Part shown: piece after piece, positions 5,585 through 13,893 of the stretch
How the letters are laid out: each line of letters opens with the position of its first letter
How positions within the stretch are numbered: position 1 is the first letter of the stretch
Origin: JAIXRY01 sp964444515
GTDB taxonomy: Bacteria; Patescibacteriota; Minisyncoccia; Phycocordibacterales; UBA9973
Assembly (NCBI GenBank): GCA_964444515.1
Contig: CAYUGY010000013.1
Location: forward strand, 1-18,129
DNA: 18,129 nucleotides
Direction of reading: 5' to 3'
Translations under genes and position numbers: made by a program
The notes under the pieces: model-generated
Seen by the model: only the letters and a program-made list of their open reading frames with translations
Database searches by the model: none
What the model was told of the DNA's origin: nothing

Positions 5585-8182
5585 TTAGAAAAGATGATTG
5601 ACCTTCTTGATAAAAAGTTTCGTCGCTTCTATTATAATCAGGTTCAACACATTCCATGTAATAATAATCCAAAGATAAGAAAAAGGAATTGCTGATGTAT
5701 TAAATACGGTCAATGCAAATGGTAATGTCACTGTCAGCACAATACACACAAGACCTATCAATACTGCACTATTTAATCTTTTATTTGAAAAAGGATTATA
5801 CTCCCAAATAAATTTTTCTAAATTTCTAAATGAATAAGAAATGGTCAAAATATACGTCGCAAAACAAGCAAAGAAAACAGATCTCACTACACCTGCATCT
5901 GGAATCATTTTGACAAGAGTATAGTATAGAACAAAAAGTAATACTGAACTCAATGTCCCAATACCAAGCGACATAAATTTTGTTTTAAAATTAAAAATTT
6001 TATTATGTTTTTGATTTTTCTCGACAGTAAAATACGAATCGTACGCAAAAGCAATTGCTGGTAATGTCCCCGTAAGAATATTTACCCAAATAATTTGAAG
6101 CGCAGAAATAGGCAGTGCAAGCCCAGCGATTAATGACCCTGCAATCACGAACACTTCATCAAGAGAACTCGACATCAAGTAAACAAAGACTTTTCGTATT
6201 CGCGAACGAATTTTATATCCTTCAATAATAGCATCAGTAATCGTTTTAAAATTGTTATCAAGGAGCACCATATCTGACGCACTTTTTGCGACATCACTCC
6301 CTGAGCCCAATGAAATACCAATATCCATTGCCTTTAATGCCGGAGCATCGTTTACACCGTCTCCTGTCATAGACACGGTCTCTCCAAGGCTTCGGTACAA
6401 ATTTCCAACACGCATTTTATCTTCAGGAGTAGTGCGCGCAAATATTTTTATATGGGGCAGCAATTCTTTTAACTGCTCGTCTGAAAGTGCTTTTAACTCA
6501 TCACCCGTTAGTATTTCTCTGTCAGTCGCATTGATGCCCACCAAACGTGCGATAGATCGAGCTGTTCCCATCATATCGCCGGTGATAATCTTTACTGCAA
6601 CACCTTTTGACATAATATCAGCAATCGCAACAACCACATCTTCACGAAGCGGATCAGAAAAAACAAATATTGATACAAGAGAAAGTCCTTGAATTAATTC
6701 TGGAGCATCATCAGCGTGCCGACGACCTAACGCGATAATTCTTTTTCCTTCTTCAGCAAATGCGGTAATTTTAGCCAGGGCGAGGGCTTGCTCCTCTATA
6801 CTCAAAGATGAGTGTTTAATCAACACATCGGGGGCACCGAGAATAAATGTCTCTGCACCCTCTTTGTAGACAGAGTATTTATGAACTGAATCAAAAGGAA
6901 CAATTAAATTACCATGTACTTTATTTGTAGTATCAATTCCAAATCGATACATACTCTTTAAAATAACGACATCAAATGCACTTCCAGAATACACCCAGTT
7001 CTGATAGTTAGCACCTACTTTTTCTACTGTTGCTTTATTATTAAGATATGCTAAATAGATGCACTCTTGCTGCTCTTTTGTGAGTGTATTAAGAGGCGAA
7101 TTTAATACAATATCTTTTGTAATTAAATCGCTAGCTGAATAAATAGAATCGAGTGATAACTCGGCTTTTGTGAGTGTCCCTGTTTTATCAGTAAGAATGA
7201 GTGTCGTGGAGCCAAGTGTCTCTGCTGCAGAAAGCTTGCGAATGAGTCCGCCTTTTTTGGAAATTGACAATACTCCCACAGATAAAATAACGGTAAGGGT
7301 AATGGGCAATGCTTCAGGCACAGCCCCCACCGCAATAGCCGATGCAAGAACAAGCATATCAAATAAATTTTCACCTCGATATATTCCGAGCAGGAACACA
7401 AACACAACCACAAAGAGGACAAGAATAAATATATACCAAGAAATTTGTTTTACTGCGTGCTGGACCGGAGTTTGAACTCTTTTTGTTTTAGTAACATTTT
7501 GTGCAATTTTTCCAATTTCAGTACGGTCACCAGTTGCAGTGACAACCATCAGTGCCACACCTTGACTCACATATGTTCCACAAAAGACTGAGTTTTTCCT
7601 TTCAGCAATTTGATTATTGTTATTTATATCAGTGTTCTTTTTGACAGGCACAGACTCTCCCGTCAAAATAGATTCGTCGACATACAGATTGGTTGCTTCA
7701 ATAAGTCGCCCATCTGCAGGGATGCGATTACCTGCAGATATGCTTACAATATCACCCAAGACAAGCTCTTGTGCATCGATATCACGGAGCTCATCATCAC
7801 GAAAGACAGTAGTGCGATTTTTGATATATGTTTTTAATTGTTCAATGGTATTTTCTGCTTTGTATTCTTGATAAAATGCAAAAATAACATTAATGAATAC
7901 GGAGGTAAAGATAACAACCGTCTCAATGTGTTCTCCCAGATACACGGTAACACATCCAGCAAACATAAGTATTCCGATAAGTGGATTTAAAAATTGAGAC
8001 AAAAATACTTTCACCACTCCTTCACGAGAATGATCAATCAAATTATTCTTACCAAGGTATTCGAGTCGATTTTTTGCTTCAGCAATAGATAGACCTTCAG
8101 TCTTTGTTTCTAAAACATCAAACAGTTGTTCAATGGGAAGAGTCCAGTAATTTTTTATTTCTTGTATTTTATTCATACTCAT
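5585..8182 (-). CDS. P-type (P2-like) cation-transporting ATPase
   Basis: A full-length 865-aa P-type pump. It has an N-terminal cation-ATPase domain (about 10-75), TGES in the actuator domain (174-177), PEALP in M4 with Glu290, DKTGTLT with phosphorylated Asp332, and the hinge GDGVNDAP (607-614). The six C-terminal helices of P2 pumps are present. M5 has SSLDEV, aligned with the Ca-binding Glu of SERCA. M6 reads N701-I-L-T704-G705-T706-L-P where Ca pumps have NLVTDGLP, so the shared Asp ligand is Gly. Ca2+ is therefore not assured; another cation is possible. The ATG follows directly after the htpX stop (TAAATG), indicating translational coupling. Confidence 0.9.
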   Translation of the reverse strand: MSMNKIQEIKNYWTLPIEQLFDVLETKTEGLSIAEAKNRLEYLGKNNLIDHSREGVVKVFLSQFLNPLIGILMFAGCVTVYLGEHIETVVIFTSVFINVIFAFYQEYKAENTIEQLKTYIKNRTTVFRDDELRDIDAQELVLGDIVSISAGNRIPADGRLIEATNLYVDESILTGESVPVKKNTDINNNNQIAERKNSVFCGTYVSQGVALMVVTATGDRTEIGKIAQNVTKTKRVQTPVQHAVKQISWYIFILVLFVVVFVFLLGIYRGENLFDMLVLASAIAVGAVPEALPITLTVILSVGVLSISKKGGLIRKLSAAETLGSTTLILTDKTGTLTKAELSLDSIYSASDLITKDIVLNSPLNTLTKEQQECIYLAYLNNKATVEKVGANYQNWVYSGSAFDVVILKSMYRFGIDTTNKVHGNLIVPFDSVHKYSVYKEGAETFILGAPDVLIKHSSLSIEEQALALAKITAFAEEGKRIIALGRRHADDAPELIQGLSLVSIFVFSDPLREDVVVAIADIMSKGVAVKIITGDMMGTARSIARLVGINATDREILTGDELKALSDEQLKELLPHIKIFARTTPEDKMRVGNLYRSLGETVSMTGDGVNDAPALKAMDIGISLGSGSDVAKSASDMVLLDNNFKTITDAIIEGYKIRSRIRKVFVYLMSSSLDEVFVIAGSLIAGLALPISALQIIWVNILTGTLPAIAFAYDSYFTVEKNQKHNKIFNFKTKFMSLGIGTLSSVLLFVLYYTLVKMIPDAGVVRSVFFACFATYILTISYSFRNLEKFIWEYNPFSNKRLNSAVLIGLVCIVLTVTLPFALTVFNTSAIPFSYLWIIITWNVLNLIIIEATKLFIKKVNHLF

Positions 8183-9076
8183 TTACATTCCACGCAGTAC
8201 TTTAATTCGTTCTTCTATTGGCGGATGAGTTGAAAACAGTGTACCGACTTTTTTGGTGAAGCCATTACCATCACCAAACGGATTGGCAATGTATAGATGT
8301 GCAATCGCAGTTGATTGATGTGTCATTGGTTGACTGTAGTCACGAAGTTTCTCAAGTGCTGAAGCAAGTCCTTCGGGATAGCGAGTAAGGAGTACACCTG
8401 AAGCATCGGCTAGATATTCACGTTTGCGAGAAATAGAAAGTTGAATGAGTGTTGCAAAAATCGGCGCAAGAATTGAAAGAATAATACTGATAATCATTAT
8501 CAATCCTCCACCCTCTCGGTCATCACGATCACGTCCACCGAATATAGACATACGAAGCAACATATCTGAAATGATTGATACAAATCCGACAAGCACAACA
8601 GCAACAGTCGAAACGAGCATGTCTTTGTTGCCGATGTGTGAAAGTTCGTGGGCAATAACCCCTTCGAGTTCAGTCTTGTTCATAATAGTAAGTAGTCCAG
8701 TCGTACAAGCAACGACCGCATGATTTTTGTCACGGCCGGTGGCAAAGGCATTCGGAGCACTATCTTCAATCACATAGATTTTTGGTGTTGGTAGTCCTGC
8801 AGTAATCGCCAGATTTTCGACGGTCGTATACAGGTCAAAATATTCTTCACGAGTTGCAGGTTTTGCGCCAGCAATAGAAAGTGCGATTTTGTCTGAAAAC
8901 CAATACCCAGCAATATTCATACCGATACTGAAAATCACAAAGATATACAAAATATTCGGATTACCGTAGATACGTGCAAACAAAAATCCGAGTGTAATCA
9001 CAATACCAAAAAACAAGCTCATCAAAAGCCATGTCTTTCGAGTATTTTTATCTTGTTGTGTGTAAATTGATGCCAT
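8183..9076 (-). CDS. htpX: HtpX-like membrane zinc metalloprotease (M48B)
   Basis: 297 aa. HtpX cleaves misfolded membrane proteins and takes part in membrane quality control. The zinc site HELSH has His143, Glu144 and His147. The third ligand is Glu220 in SRKREYLADASG. Two N-terminal helices (about 16-36 and 42-60) anchor the protein; further hydrophobic segments (154-175 and 192-214) flank a charged GGRDRDDREGGG loop. TAGLPTPKIYVIEDSAPNAFATGRD is typical of the family. AAGAAGG, 3 nt before the ATG, is one of the few Shine-Dalgarno-like sequences in the window. lemA lies upstream, a pairing common in bacteria; a 93-aa gene separates them here. Confidence 0.95.
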   Translation of the reverse strand: MASIYTQQDKNTRKTWLLMSLFFGIVITLGFLFARIYGNPNILYIFVIFSIGMNIAGYWFSDKIALSIAGAKPATREEYFDLYTTVENLAITAGLPTPKIYVIEDSAPNAFATGRDKNHAVVACTTGLLTIMNKTELEGVIAHELSHIGNKDMLVSTVAVVLVGFVSIISDMLLRMSIFGGRDRDDREGGGLIMIISIILSILAPIFATLIQLSISRKREYLADASGVLLTRYPEGLASALEKLRDYSQPMTHQSTAIAHLYIANPFGDGNGFTKKVGTLFSTHPPIEERIKVLRGM

Positions 9077-9104
9077 ATACCTTCTTCAAATTTATCTTAA
9101 TTAA

Positions 9105-9386
9105 TTATAAAAAGTCTTCTACTTTTTTATCATTAAAAGAAGGATTGTTTTGTTTTTTATATTCGATCCATTGTTCAATGAATTTTCTTACATCATCTTG
9201 ATGGATCTTCAAATCATAATAATTATCCGGATTTCCTTGTATTCTAATGTCTTCAAAGTACGGGGTTCCGTCTTCACGAAGCTTATCGTGAGGATTAACA
9301 AACATGGACGTATATTGAGTCTGCCCCAATTTTCTCATTGCTTTATCGAAAGAAATATATTTTAGATTTTCAAGATTATTTTCCAT
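9105..9386 (-). CDS. Hypothetical 93-aa protein between lemA and htpX
   Basis: A soluble, charged 93-aa protein with no signal peptide or membrane helix. Its middle (DKLREDGTPYFEDIRIQGNPDNYYDLKIHQDDVRKFIEQW, positions about 34-73) looks like a compact alpha/beta unit. I do not recognise the family. The start lies 3 bp after the lemA stop and the end is 28 bp before htpX, so it is almost certainly part of the same transcript. The tight spacing and normal codon pattern support a real gene. A role in LemA/HtpX membrane quality control is inferred from position only. Confidence 0.65.
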   Translation of the reverse strand: MENNLENLKYISFDKAMRKLGQTQYTSMFVNPHDKLREDGTPYFEDIRIQGNPDNYYDLKIHQDDVRKFIEQWIEYKKQNNPSFNDKKVEDFL

Positions 9387-9389
9387 AGT

Positions 9390-9938
9390 TTAAAACTTCA
9401 CTTCTACCGGCTTTGATTCTGGGCCATTGTCATCAATGTCAAAGAATTCTTTTTTGGTAAATGCGAACATTTTTGCAAATACATTTCCAGGAAATACTTG
9501 GAGTGATGTATTGAAATCACGAACGAGTCCATTATAAAATCTTCGAGCGGCACTAATCTTGTTTTCAGTATCAGCAAGCTCACGTTGAAGCTCCATGAAG
9601 TTTGTATTGGCTTTCAATTCTGGATACGCTTCAGCAATACCAAAGATTCCAGATACGGCTGCACCAAGCATCTTTTCACTTGTTGCATGATCACTCATTG
9701 TTTTTGCACCCATTGCTTGTGCACGAGCTTCTGTTACCTTTTCAAAAGCAGTACTTTCGTGAGTTGCATAACCTTTGACCGTATTCACCAAATTCGGAAT
9801 CAAATCATAACGACGCTTGAGTTGCACTTCGATATCTGCCCAAGCTTCTTCTACACGATTTCTTCCACGAACAAAACCATTGAACATTGAAACAATGATA
9901 ACAATAACGACTGCGAGAATTCCTAAAATAATATACAT
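9390..9938 (-). CDS. lemA: LemA family membrane protein
   Basis: 182 aa. A single N-terminal membrane helix (residues 2-22, IILGILAVVIVIIVSMFNGF) is followed by the helical LemA domain. Family motifs are NRVEEAWADIEVQLKRRYDLIPNLV, VKGYATHE, EAYPELKAN..F..LQ.ELADTENKI, and ARRFYNGLVRDFNT followed by PGNVFA. LemA proteins are anchored with the helical domain outside the membrane. Their molecular role is unresolved, though they recur next to htpX or TPM-domain genes. It heads the cluster running to the methyltransferase. A TTTAAT box 9 nt before the ATG is a possible -10, giving a very short leader. Confidence 0.93.
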   Translation of the reverse strand: MYIILGILAVVIVIIVSMFNGFVRGRNRVEEAWADIEVQLKRRYDLIPNLVNTVKGYATHESTAFEKVTEARAQAMGAKTMSDHATSEKMLGAAVSGIFGIAEAYPELKANTNFMELQRELADTENKISAARRFYNGLVRDFNTSLQVFPGNVFAKMFAFTKKEFFDIDDNGPESKPVEVKF

Positions 9939-9967
9939 ATAATGATGATTAAATAATTTTTAATAAA

Positions 9968-10696
9968 TTAGCGACACATTCCTGTCTTTTTATCGATAGC
10001 GTTCTTGGTGTTGTACTTCAATAGTTTTGGAACAGTATTTTTATCATCGATACAGAATGAATATCCTTTCATTCCAGTCAATTCTATTGTTCTCACTTGA
10101 TTACGAATTCGTGAAAGTGATTTGAAGATATAGTGATCAACATCATTCAAGACCAATAATTTCAAATTATCACTCACAGACTTTGGTCCGACAACAGCTT
10201 TTCCTGTTGCTGTATCTACGAGATTCATTGATTTGAAATATACCTGCAGTTGACCAGAGGTACGACTATCTACTTTTCCAACATCACCAGACAAAGACAA
10301 GTGCACTGACTCACCTGCTTTTACAAAATAATTTTCAGGGAAATTAAAGGAAATAGTGTCTTTTGACAATGTACCTGTAAGTGGGGCTTTGTTTTCACCT
10401 GAAATTGTTAATATGATGTTTTTGGCTGGTACAGTGTTTTTACTTGAAACAGCGAAAGACATTTTTTTAATTGTTACATCAGGACAAGGTGTAAAATTAA
10501 CATTGAAATTAAAATTGGCAATATTCATATTTGTACTACCTGCAAGCACCGCTTCTGCGTTGGCAGAAACGGCACTACCAACACTTACTGAACTACATCT
10601 ATTGTCTGTGGCAGCAGATACTGTATGCAAAGAACCGAGCAATGCAAAAACGCCGATAAATAGAGTGATTTTTTTGATTGAGTGTTTTATATTCAT
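9968..10696 (-). CDS. Secreted protein of unknown function
   Basis: From the ATG at 10696 the protein has 242 aa with a clear signal peptide: positive MNIKHSIKKI, hydrophobic TLFIGVFALLGSLHTV and a probable cleavage after SAA or VSA. The mature part is rich in Thr, Val, Asn and Ser and alternates hydrophobic residues as beta-strands do. It has four mature Cys, the last two near the C-terminus (FCIDDKN, GMCR), suggesting disulfides. I do not recognise a family; a beta-sandwich domain is a guess. An upstream in-frame ATG at 10732 would add 12 residues overlapping the -10 box and is rejected. It lies between the secDF terminator and lemA. Confidence 0.8.
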   Translation of the reverse strand: MNIKHSIKKITLFIGVFALLGSLHTVSAATDNRCSSVSVGSAVSANAEAVLAGSTNMNIANFNFNVNFTPCPDVTIKKMSFAVSSKNTVPAKNIILTISGENKAPLTGTLSKDTISFNFPENYFVKAGESVHLSLSGDVGKVDSRTSGQLQVYFKSMNLVDTATGKAVVGPKSVSDNLKLLVLNDVDHYIFKSLSRIRNQVRTIELTGMKGYSFCIDDKNTVPKLLKYNTKNAIDKKTGMCR

Positions 10697-10702
10697 ATGC
10701 CT

Positions 10703-10708
10703 ATTATA
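10703..10708 (-). promoter_or_regulatory. -10 box (TATAAT) of the secreted-protein gene, leaderless spacing
   Basis: On the minus strand consensus TATAAT is followed by exactly 6 nt (AGGCAT) and then ATG at 10696. A TTGCGG hexamer 18 bp upstream could serve as -35; it lies inside the secF terminator hairpin (10714-10746). Confidence 0.7.
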
Positions 10709-10713
10709 CCAAC

Positions 10714-10746
10714 AAAAAAAGACCTTCCGCAAGGAAGGTCTTTTTT
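10714..10746. terminator. Intrinsic terminator after secF
   Basis: Stem GACCTTCC/GGAAGGTC with loop GCAA, flanked by an A-run and a T-run so that it can work on both strands. On the minus strand it lies 3 bp after the secF stop and runs into seven T residues. It overlaps the -35 region of the next gene's promoter. Confidence 0.9.
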
Positions 10747-10749
10747 GGA

Positions 10750-11643
10750 CTATTTTTTATTTTGCCATTTTTCAAAGTATACAAGGAGTGGACTTGCCAA
10801 GAAGATACTTGAGTAGGTCCCGAAGAACATTCCGGCAGCAAGCATCATTGCAAAGATACGAGTAGTTACTGGTCCCCAGATAGCAAGGGCAACAAGCACC
10901 ATAAGTACAGTCAAAGATGTAGCGATTGAACGAACATATGCTTGTTCAATACTCTTCCCTACTGTTTCAGAAAAAGTACTATATTTTTTGAATTTCAAAT
11001 TTTCGCGAACTCGATCAAACACAACAATTGTATCTGAAATAGAAAGACCGAGAACAGTGAGCAATGCAACAACGAACAATGTATCAACTTCTGCACCAGA
11101 TTCTTTTGCAACAACAGCAAATACTCCGACAGGAATAATGATATCGTGAATCAATGTAATAACAGCAGCGAGTCCGTATTTCCAAGAAGACACTGGTTTA
11201 TTTACACCGCGGAATGCAAAAGTAATGAACACAATAATTGCGAGAGATACGAGAACAATTGCAAGCAATGCTTTGTTTGCCAAATCTTTTCCAACTGTCG
11301 GGCCAATAGAAGTGTAACTGTCTTGATGTACAACAACACTATTTGAAACTGAAAGTGATGAAAGAAGTCCTACGCGCTCAATCTCAGAAAGATCACGAGT
11401 TTTGATAGTGTATGAATTAGTACCAGTTGGTTGAATCAATGCAGGACCAACATTTGACTCTTGCACCAATTGCTCAACAAGAGCAATTTCTGGACGAGTT
11501 CCGTCATATGATACTTGCATCATTGCTCCACCCTTGAAATCAATTCCTAGTGGAATACCGAAAATTGAAATCAATGCGATAGATACCGCAACCAAACAAA
11601 CTGAAATAAGAACGAAAACTTTTTTGTATTTGATGATAAACAT
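10750..11643 (-). CDS. secF: Protein translocase subunit SecF
   Basis: 297 aa. SecF works with SecD as a proton-driven accessory of the SecYEG translocon, pulling exported proteins across the membrane. The first helix (about 8-30) is followed by the SecD/F signature GIDFKGGAMMQVSYDG, a periplasmic P1-like region to about 115, and five more helices. TM4 carries the diagnostic LGLSISDTIVVFDRVRENLK; the last helices contain SIATSLTVLMVLVALAIWG. Length is typical. The start lies 6 bp after the secD stop, so the two are cotranscribed and probably coupled. Confidence 0.96.
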   Translation of the reverse strand: MFIIKYKKVFVLISVCLVAVSIALISIFGIPLGIDFKGGAMMQVSYDGTRPEIALVEQLVQESNVGPALIQPTGTNSYTIKTRDLSEIERVGLLSSLSVSNSVVVHQDSYTSIGPTVGKDLANKALLAIVLVSLAIIVFITFAFRGVNKPVSSWKYGLAAVITLIHDIIIPVGVFAVVAKESGAEVDTLFVVALLTVLGLSISDTIVVFDRVRENLKFKKYSTFSETVGKSIEQAYVRSIATSLTVLMVLVALAIWGPVTTRIFAMMLAAGMFFGTYSSIFLASPLLVYFEKWQNKK

Positions 11644-11649
11644 ACAGAA

Positions 11650-13002
11650 TTAATTATTTTTTTGGTTAAAAGAAAAACCCGACCCAAAGAGGAACTTAGT
11701 AAGCTTCGTGTCTTTTGAAAAACGAAGTGAGTACATAAACGCTTTAGAGATTGAAACGGCTGAGACGAGAGAAACAATCATACCGATAACGAGTGTCAGT
11801 GCAAACCCTTTCATGAGTGGTGTACCTACCCAGAACAAAATAAGTCCTGAGATAATTGACGCTGAGTTTGAATCACGAATAGAAAACCATGCTCGTTCAA
11901 ATCCCGCTTTGATCGCATCAGCAATTGTACGCCCTGCACGAATTTCTTCTTTGATACGTTCAAAGATGAGGATGTTTCCATCAACGGCCGTACCAATCGT
12001 AATAATAAATCCGGCGATACCAGCAGCAGTCAAAGTAACGGGAACCAATTTGAACAATGCGAGCATAATTGATACATAGATAGAAAGTGCCAAAATTGCA
12101 ATCAATCCAGGGAGACGGTACCAGAAAATCAAGAAGAGTGCGACAGCAAGAAATCCGATCAATGCAGCTTTGACACCATCGTGCGTTGCTTGCTCTCCGA
12201 GAGATGCACCGATTGATTCAGTAGAAACCAAACTAATCGGCACTGGCAATGCACCAGAATTCAAACGTCCAACAAAGAGCTTCGCTTCGTTTGGAGTAAA
12301 GTTTCCCGAGATAACTGCACGTCCACCAGAAATTGCTTCACGAACAACTGGAGTAGAAATCGGAGAACCGTCGAGATAAATAGCGACTGTCTTACCAATA
12401 TTTTCTTTGGTAATCTTTTCGAACAATGCTGAACCAGCATCATCAAACTGCACACTAACACGAGGCTCGTGAGTATTTGGATCAAATTCCAAATATGCTT
12501 TTTTCAAATATCGTCCAGTCAATTCTGAGTTGATATATTTTGCATCTTCTAATGCTTGTGGATCGAGTGTTGCTTTTCCATCTGCGCCAACTTTCAATTC
12601 TGCCATTCCTGGTTTTGGATTTTCAGTTTTGAATTCAAGTAGTGGAGTTTGTCCGATCATTGCTGTTGCTTTTTCAACATCAGTTACACCAGGCAAATCA
12701 ACAATCAATTGTTCTCCATTAGTAAAACCACCTTCTTGTACTTGGACAACAGGCTCTGAAACACCAAACAAATTGACACGACGTTCAATCACATCACGAA
12801 GCGCATCCATTGATGAACGAACATCTTCTTTTGCCAACGCAGTTGTATCTGCATTATAAACAAGATGAGTTCCACCTTTGAGGTCGAGCCCTTGGTGAAA
12901 ACCGTATCTTTTACTTCCTGAAACTTCACTCTTATAAACAAAGAAACCAACACCAACTGCAAGAATAATAAGTATTAACGAAACTGTTCTGATTTTCCAC
13001 AT
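11650..13002 (-). CDS. secD: Protein translocase subunit SecD
   Basis: 450 aa. The first helix (7-25) is followed by GLDLKGGTHLVYN and a periplasmic domain containing ERRVNLFGVSEPVVQ and the LIVDLPGVTDVEKATAMIGQTPLLEF block. The P1 head is present (SGNFTPNEAKLFVGRLNSGALPVP). Five C-terminal helices carry GTAVDGNILIFERIKEEIRAG and the FSIRDSNSASIISGLILFW motif, with the proton-path Asp of the family in TAVDGN. It is shorter than the E. coli protein but normal for compact genomes. yajC is absent from the window. A TAAAAT box 9 nt before the ATG suggests a leader of only a few bases. Confidence 0.96.
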   Translation of the reverse strand: MWKIRTVSLILIILAVGVGFFVYKSEVSGSKRYGFHQGLDLKGGTHLVYNADTTALAKEDVRSSMDALRDVIERRVNLFGVSEPVVQVQEGGFTNGEQLIVDLPGVTDVEKATAMIGQTPLLEFKTENPKPGMAELKVGADGKATLDPQALEDAKYINSELTGRYLKKAYLEFDPNTHEPRVSVQFDDAGSALFEKITKENIGKTVAIYLDGSPISTPVVREAISGGRAVISGNFTPNEAKLFVGRLNSGALPVPISLVSTESIGASLGEQATHDGVKAALIGFLAVALFLIFWYRLPGLIAILALSIYVSIMLALFKLVPVTLTAAGIAGFIITIGTAVDGNILIFERIKEEIRAGRTIADAIKAGFERAWFSIRDSNSASIISGLILFWVGTPLMKGFALTLVIGMIVSLVSAVSISKAFMYSLRFSKDTKLTKFLFGSGFSFNQKNN

Positions 13003-13068
13003 AATATGCCTATTTTATAGACTTTCAACCCAAAAAGCAATGGACATATTGACCGTTTAGTGCTCGTA

Positions 13069-13848
13069 TTAGAGCAAGAAAAACGACACAATAATCAAAC
13101 CGAGCACGATACGATACCAGCCGAAAATTTCAAACGAATGACGTCTAATATATGAGAGAAACCATTTGATAACAGCAAATGCCACGACAAATGCCACAAT
13201 GAAACCGAGCCCAATAGTGTTCCATTGTTCAGTGGTGAGAAATACTCCTGATTTGAAAATATCATAAGCAGTAGCAAGAAGCATTGTTGGAATAGCCAAC
13301 GCAAAAGAAAATTCGGTAATAGTGAGTTTTGGGAGGCCGAGCATACGGCCTCCAATAATGACTGCTCCTGAACGAGAGATGCCAGGTATTACCGCAAGTG
13401 CTTGAATAACACCGAGTGATAATAGTGTCTTGACCGGTAAATCTTCAATCGCAATTTCATTTACAACCACCATACTTTTTGCCTGTTTGCGTTCGTACCA
13501 GACGATAATAATTCCGCCGAGCAATAACGTGATACCAGCAATAAATGGTTTGCCAAGCAAAAAGGTTTTGATCAGTTTGTACAAAAGAAAACCAATCACC
13601 CCCGTTGGTATAAAGGCGATACAAATGTTTCGAATATATTTGTACGATGAAAGTATTTTCTTTCCATACAAAACAATAACTGCACAAATTGCTCCGAGCT
13701 GAATAATAATCTCAAAACTTTTAATAAAATCATCTGCTGGTATAGAAAGCAGTGAACGAACTATATCAATGTGTGCTGTCGAAGAAATAGGAAGAAATTC
13801 TGTCAGCCCTTCAATGATTCCTAATAAAATCGTGTGTATAAAACTCAT
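13069..13848 (-). CDS. uppP: Undecaprenyl-diphosphatase UppP/BacA
   Basis: 259 aa integral membrane phosphatase that converts undecaprenyl diphosphate to the monophosphate so the lipid carrier of cell-wall synthesis can be reused. Both family signatures are present: EGLTEFLPISSTAH (13-26) with the catalytic Glu/Ser region, and PGISRSG (155-161), the phosphate-binding loop with Arg. About seven or eight helices are visible and the length is normal. Its own -10 box lies 6 nt from the ATG. Its stop codon sits inside a small TGCTC/GAGCA hairpin (13061-13076). The PAP2 gene is upstream and secDF downstream. Confidence 0.96.
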   Translation of the reverse strand: MSFIHTILLGIIEGLTEFLPISSTAHIDIVRSLLSIPADDFIKSFEIIIQLGAICAVIVLYGKKILSSYKYIRNICIAFIPTGVIGFLLYKLIKTFLLGKPFIAGITLLLGGIIIVWYERKQAKSMVVVNEIAIEDLPVKTLLSLGVIQALAVIPGISRSGAVIIGGRMLGLPKLTITEFSFALAIPTMLLATAYDIFKSGVFLTTEQWNTIGLGFIVAFVVAFAVIKWFLSYIRRHSFEIFGWYRIVLGLIIVSFFLL

Positions 13849-13854
13849 GGTTCT

Positions 13855-13860
13855 ATTATA
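13855..13860 (-). promoter_or_regulatory. -10 box (TATAAT) of uppP, leaderless spacing
   Basis: Consensus TATAAT on the minus strand is followed by exactly 6 nt (AGAACC) and the uppP ATG. No separate -35 is convincing, as the region upstream is the hairpin at 13866-13893. Confidence 0.7.
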
Positions 13861-13865
13861 TCACC

Positions 13866-13893
13866 ATGACCCTTCGTTTATCGAATGGGTCAT
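13866..13893. other. Hairpin spanning the PAP2 stop codon
   Basis: Stem ATGACCC-TTCG / CGAA-(T)-GGGTCAT, eleven pairs with one bulged base and loop TTTAT. The minus-strand arm contains the TGA stop of the PAP2 gene. There is no T-run after it on the minus strand, so it is not a standard intrinsic terminator; 3'-end stabilisation or protein binding is possible. Confidence 0.55.

Noticed and set aside
5559..5672. Extended methyltransferase start at 5672
   Set aside because: It would overlap the ATPase gene by 88 bp, and the added residues look unlike the family; the 5558 start is preferred, though not proven.
6252..6692. 146-aa plus-strand open reading frame inside the ATPase gene
   Set aside because: It is an antisense shadow of the conserved GDGVNDAP region, with no independent evidence.
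10697..10732. Upstream ATG at 10732 for the secreted protein
   Set aside because: It would begin in the secF terminator and include the consensus TATAAT; the 10696 start gives a canonical signal peptide.
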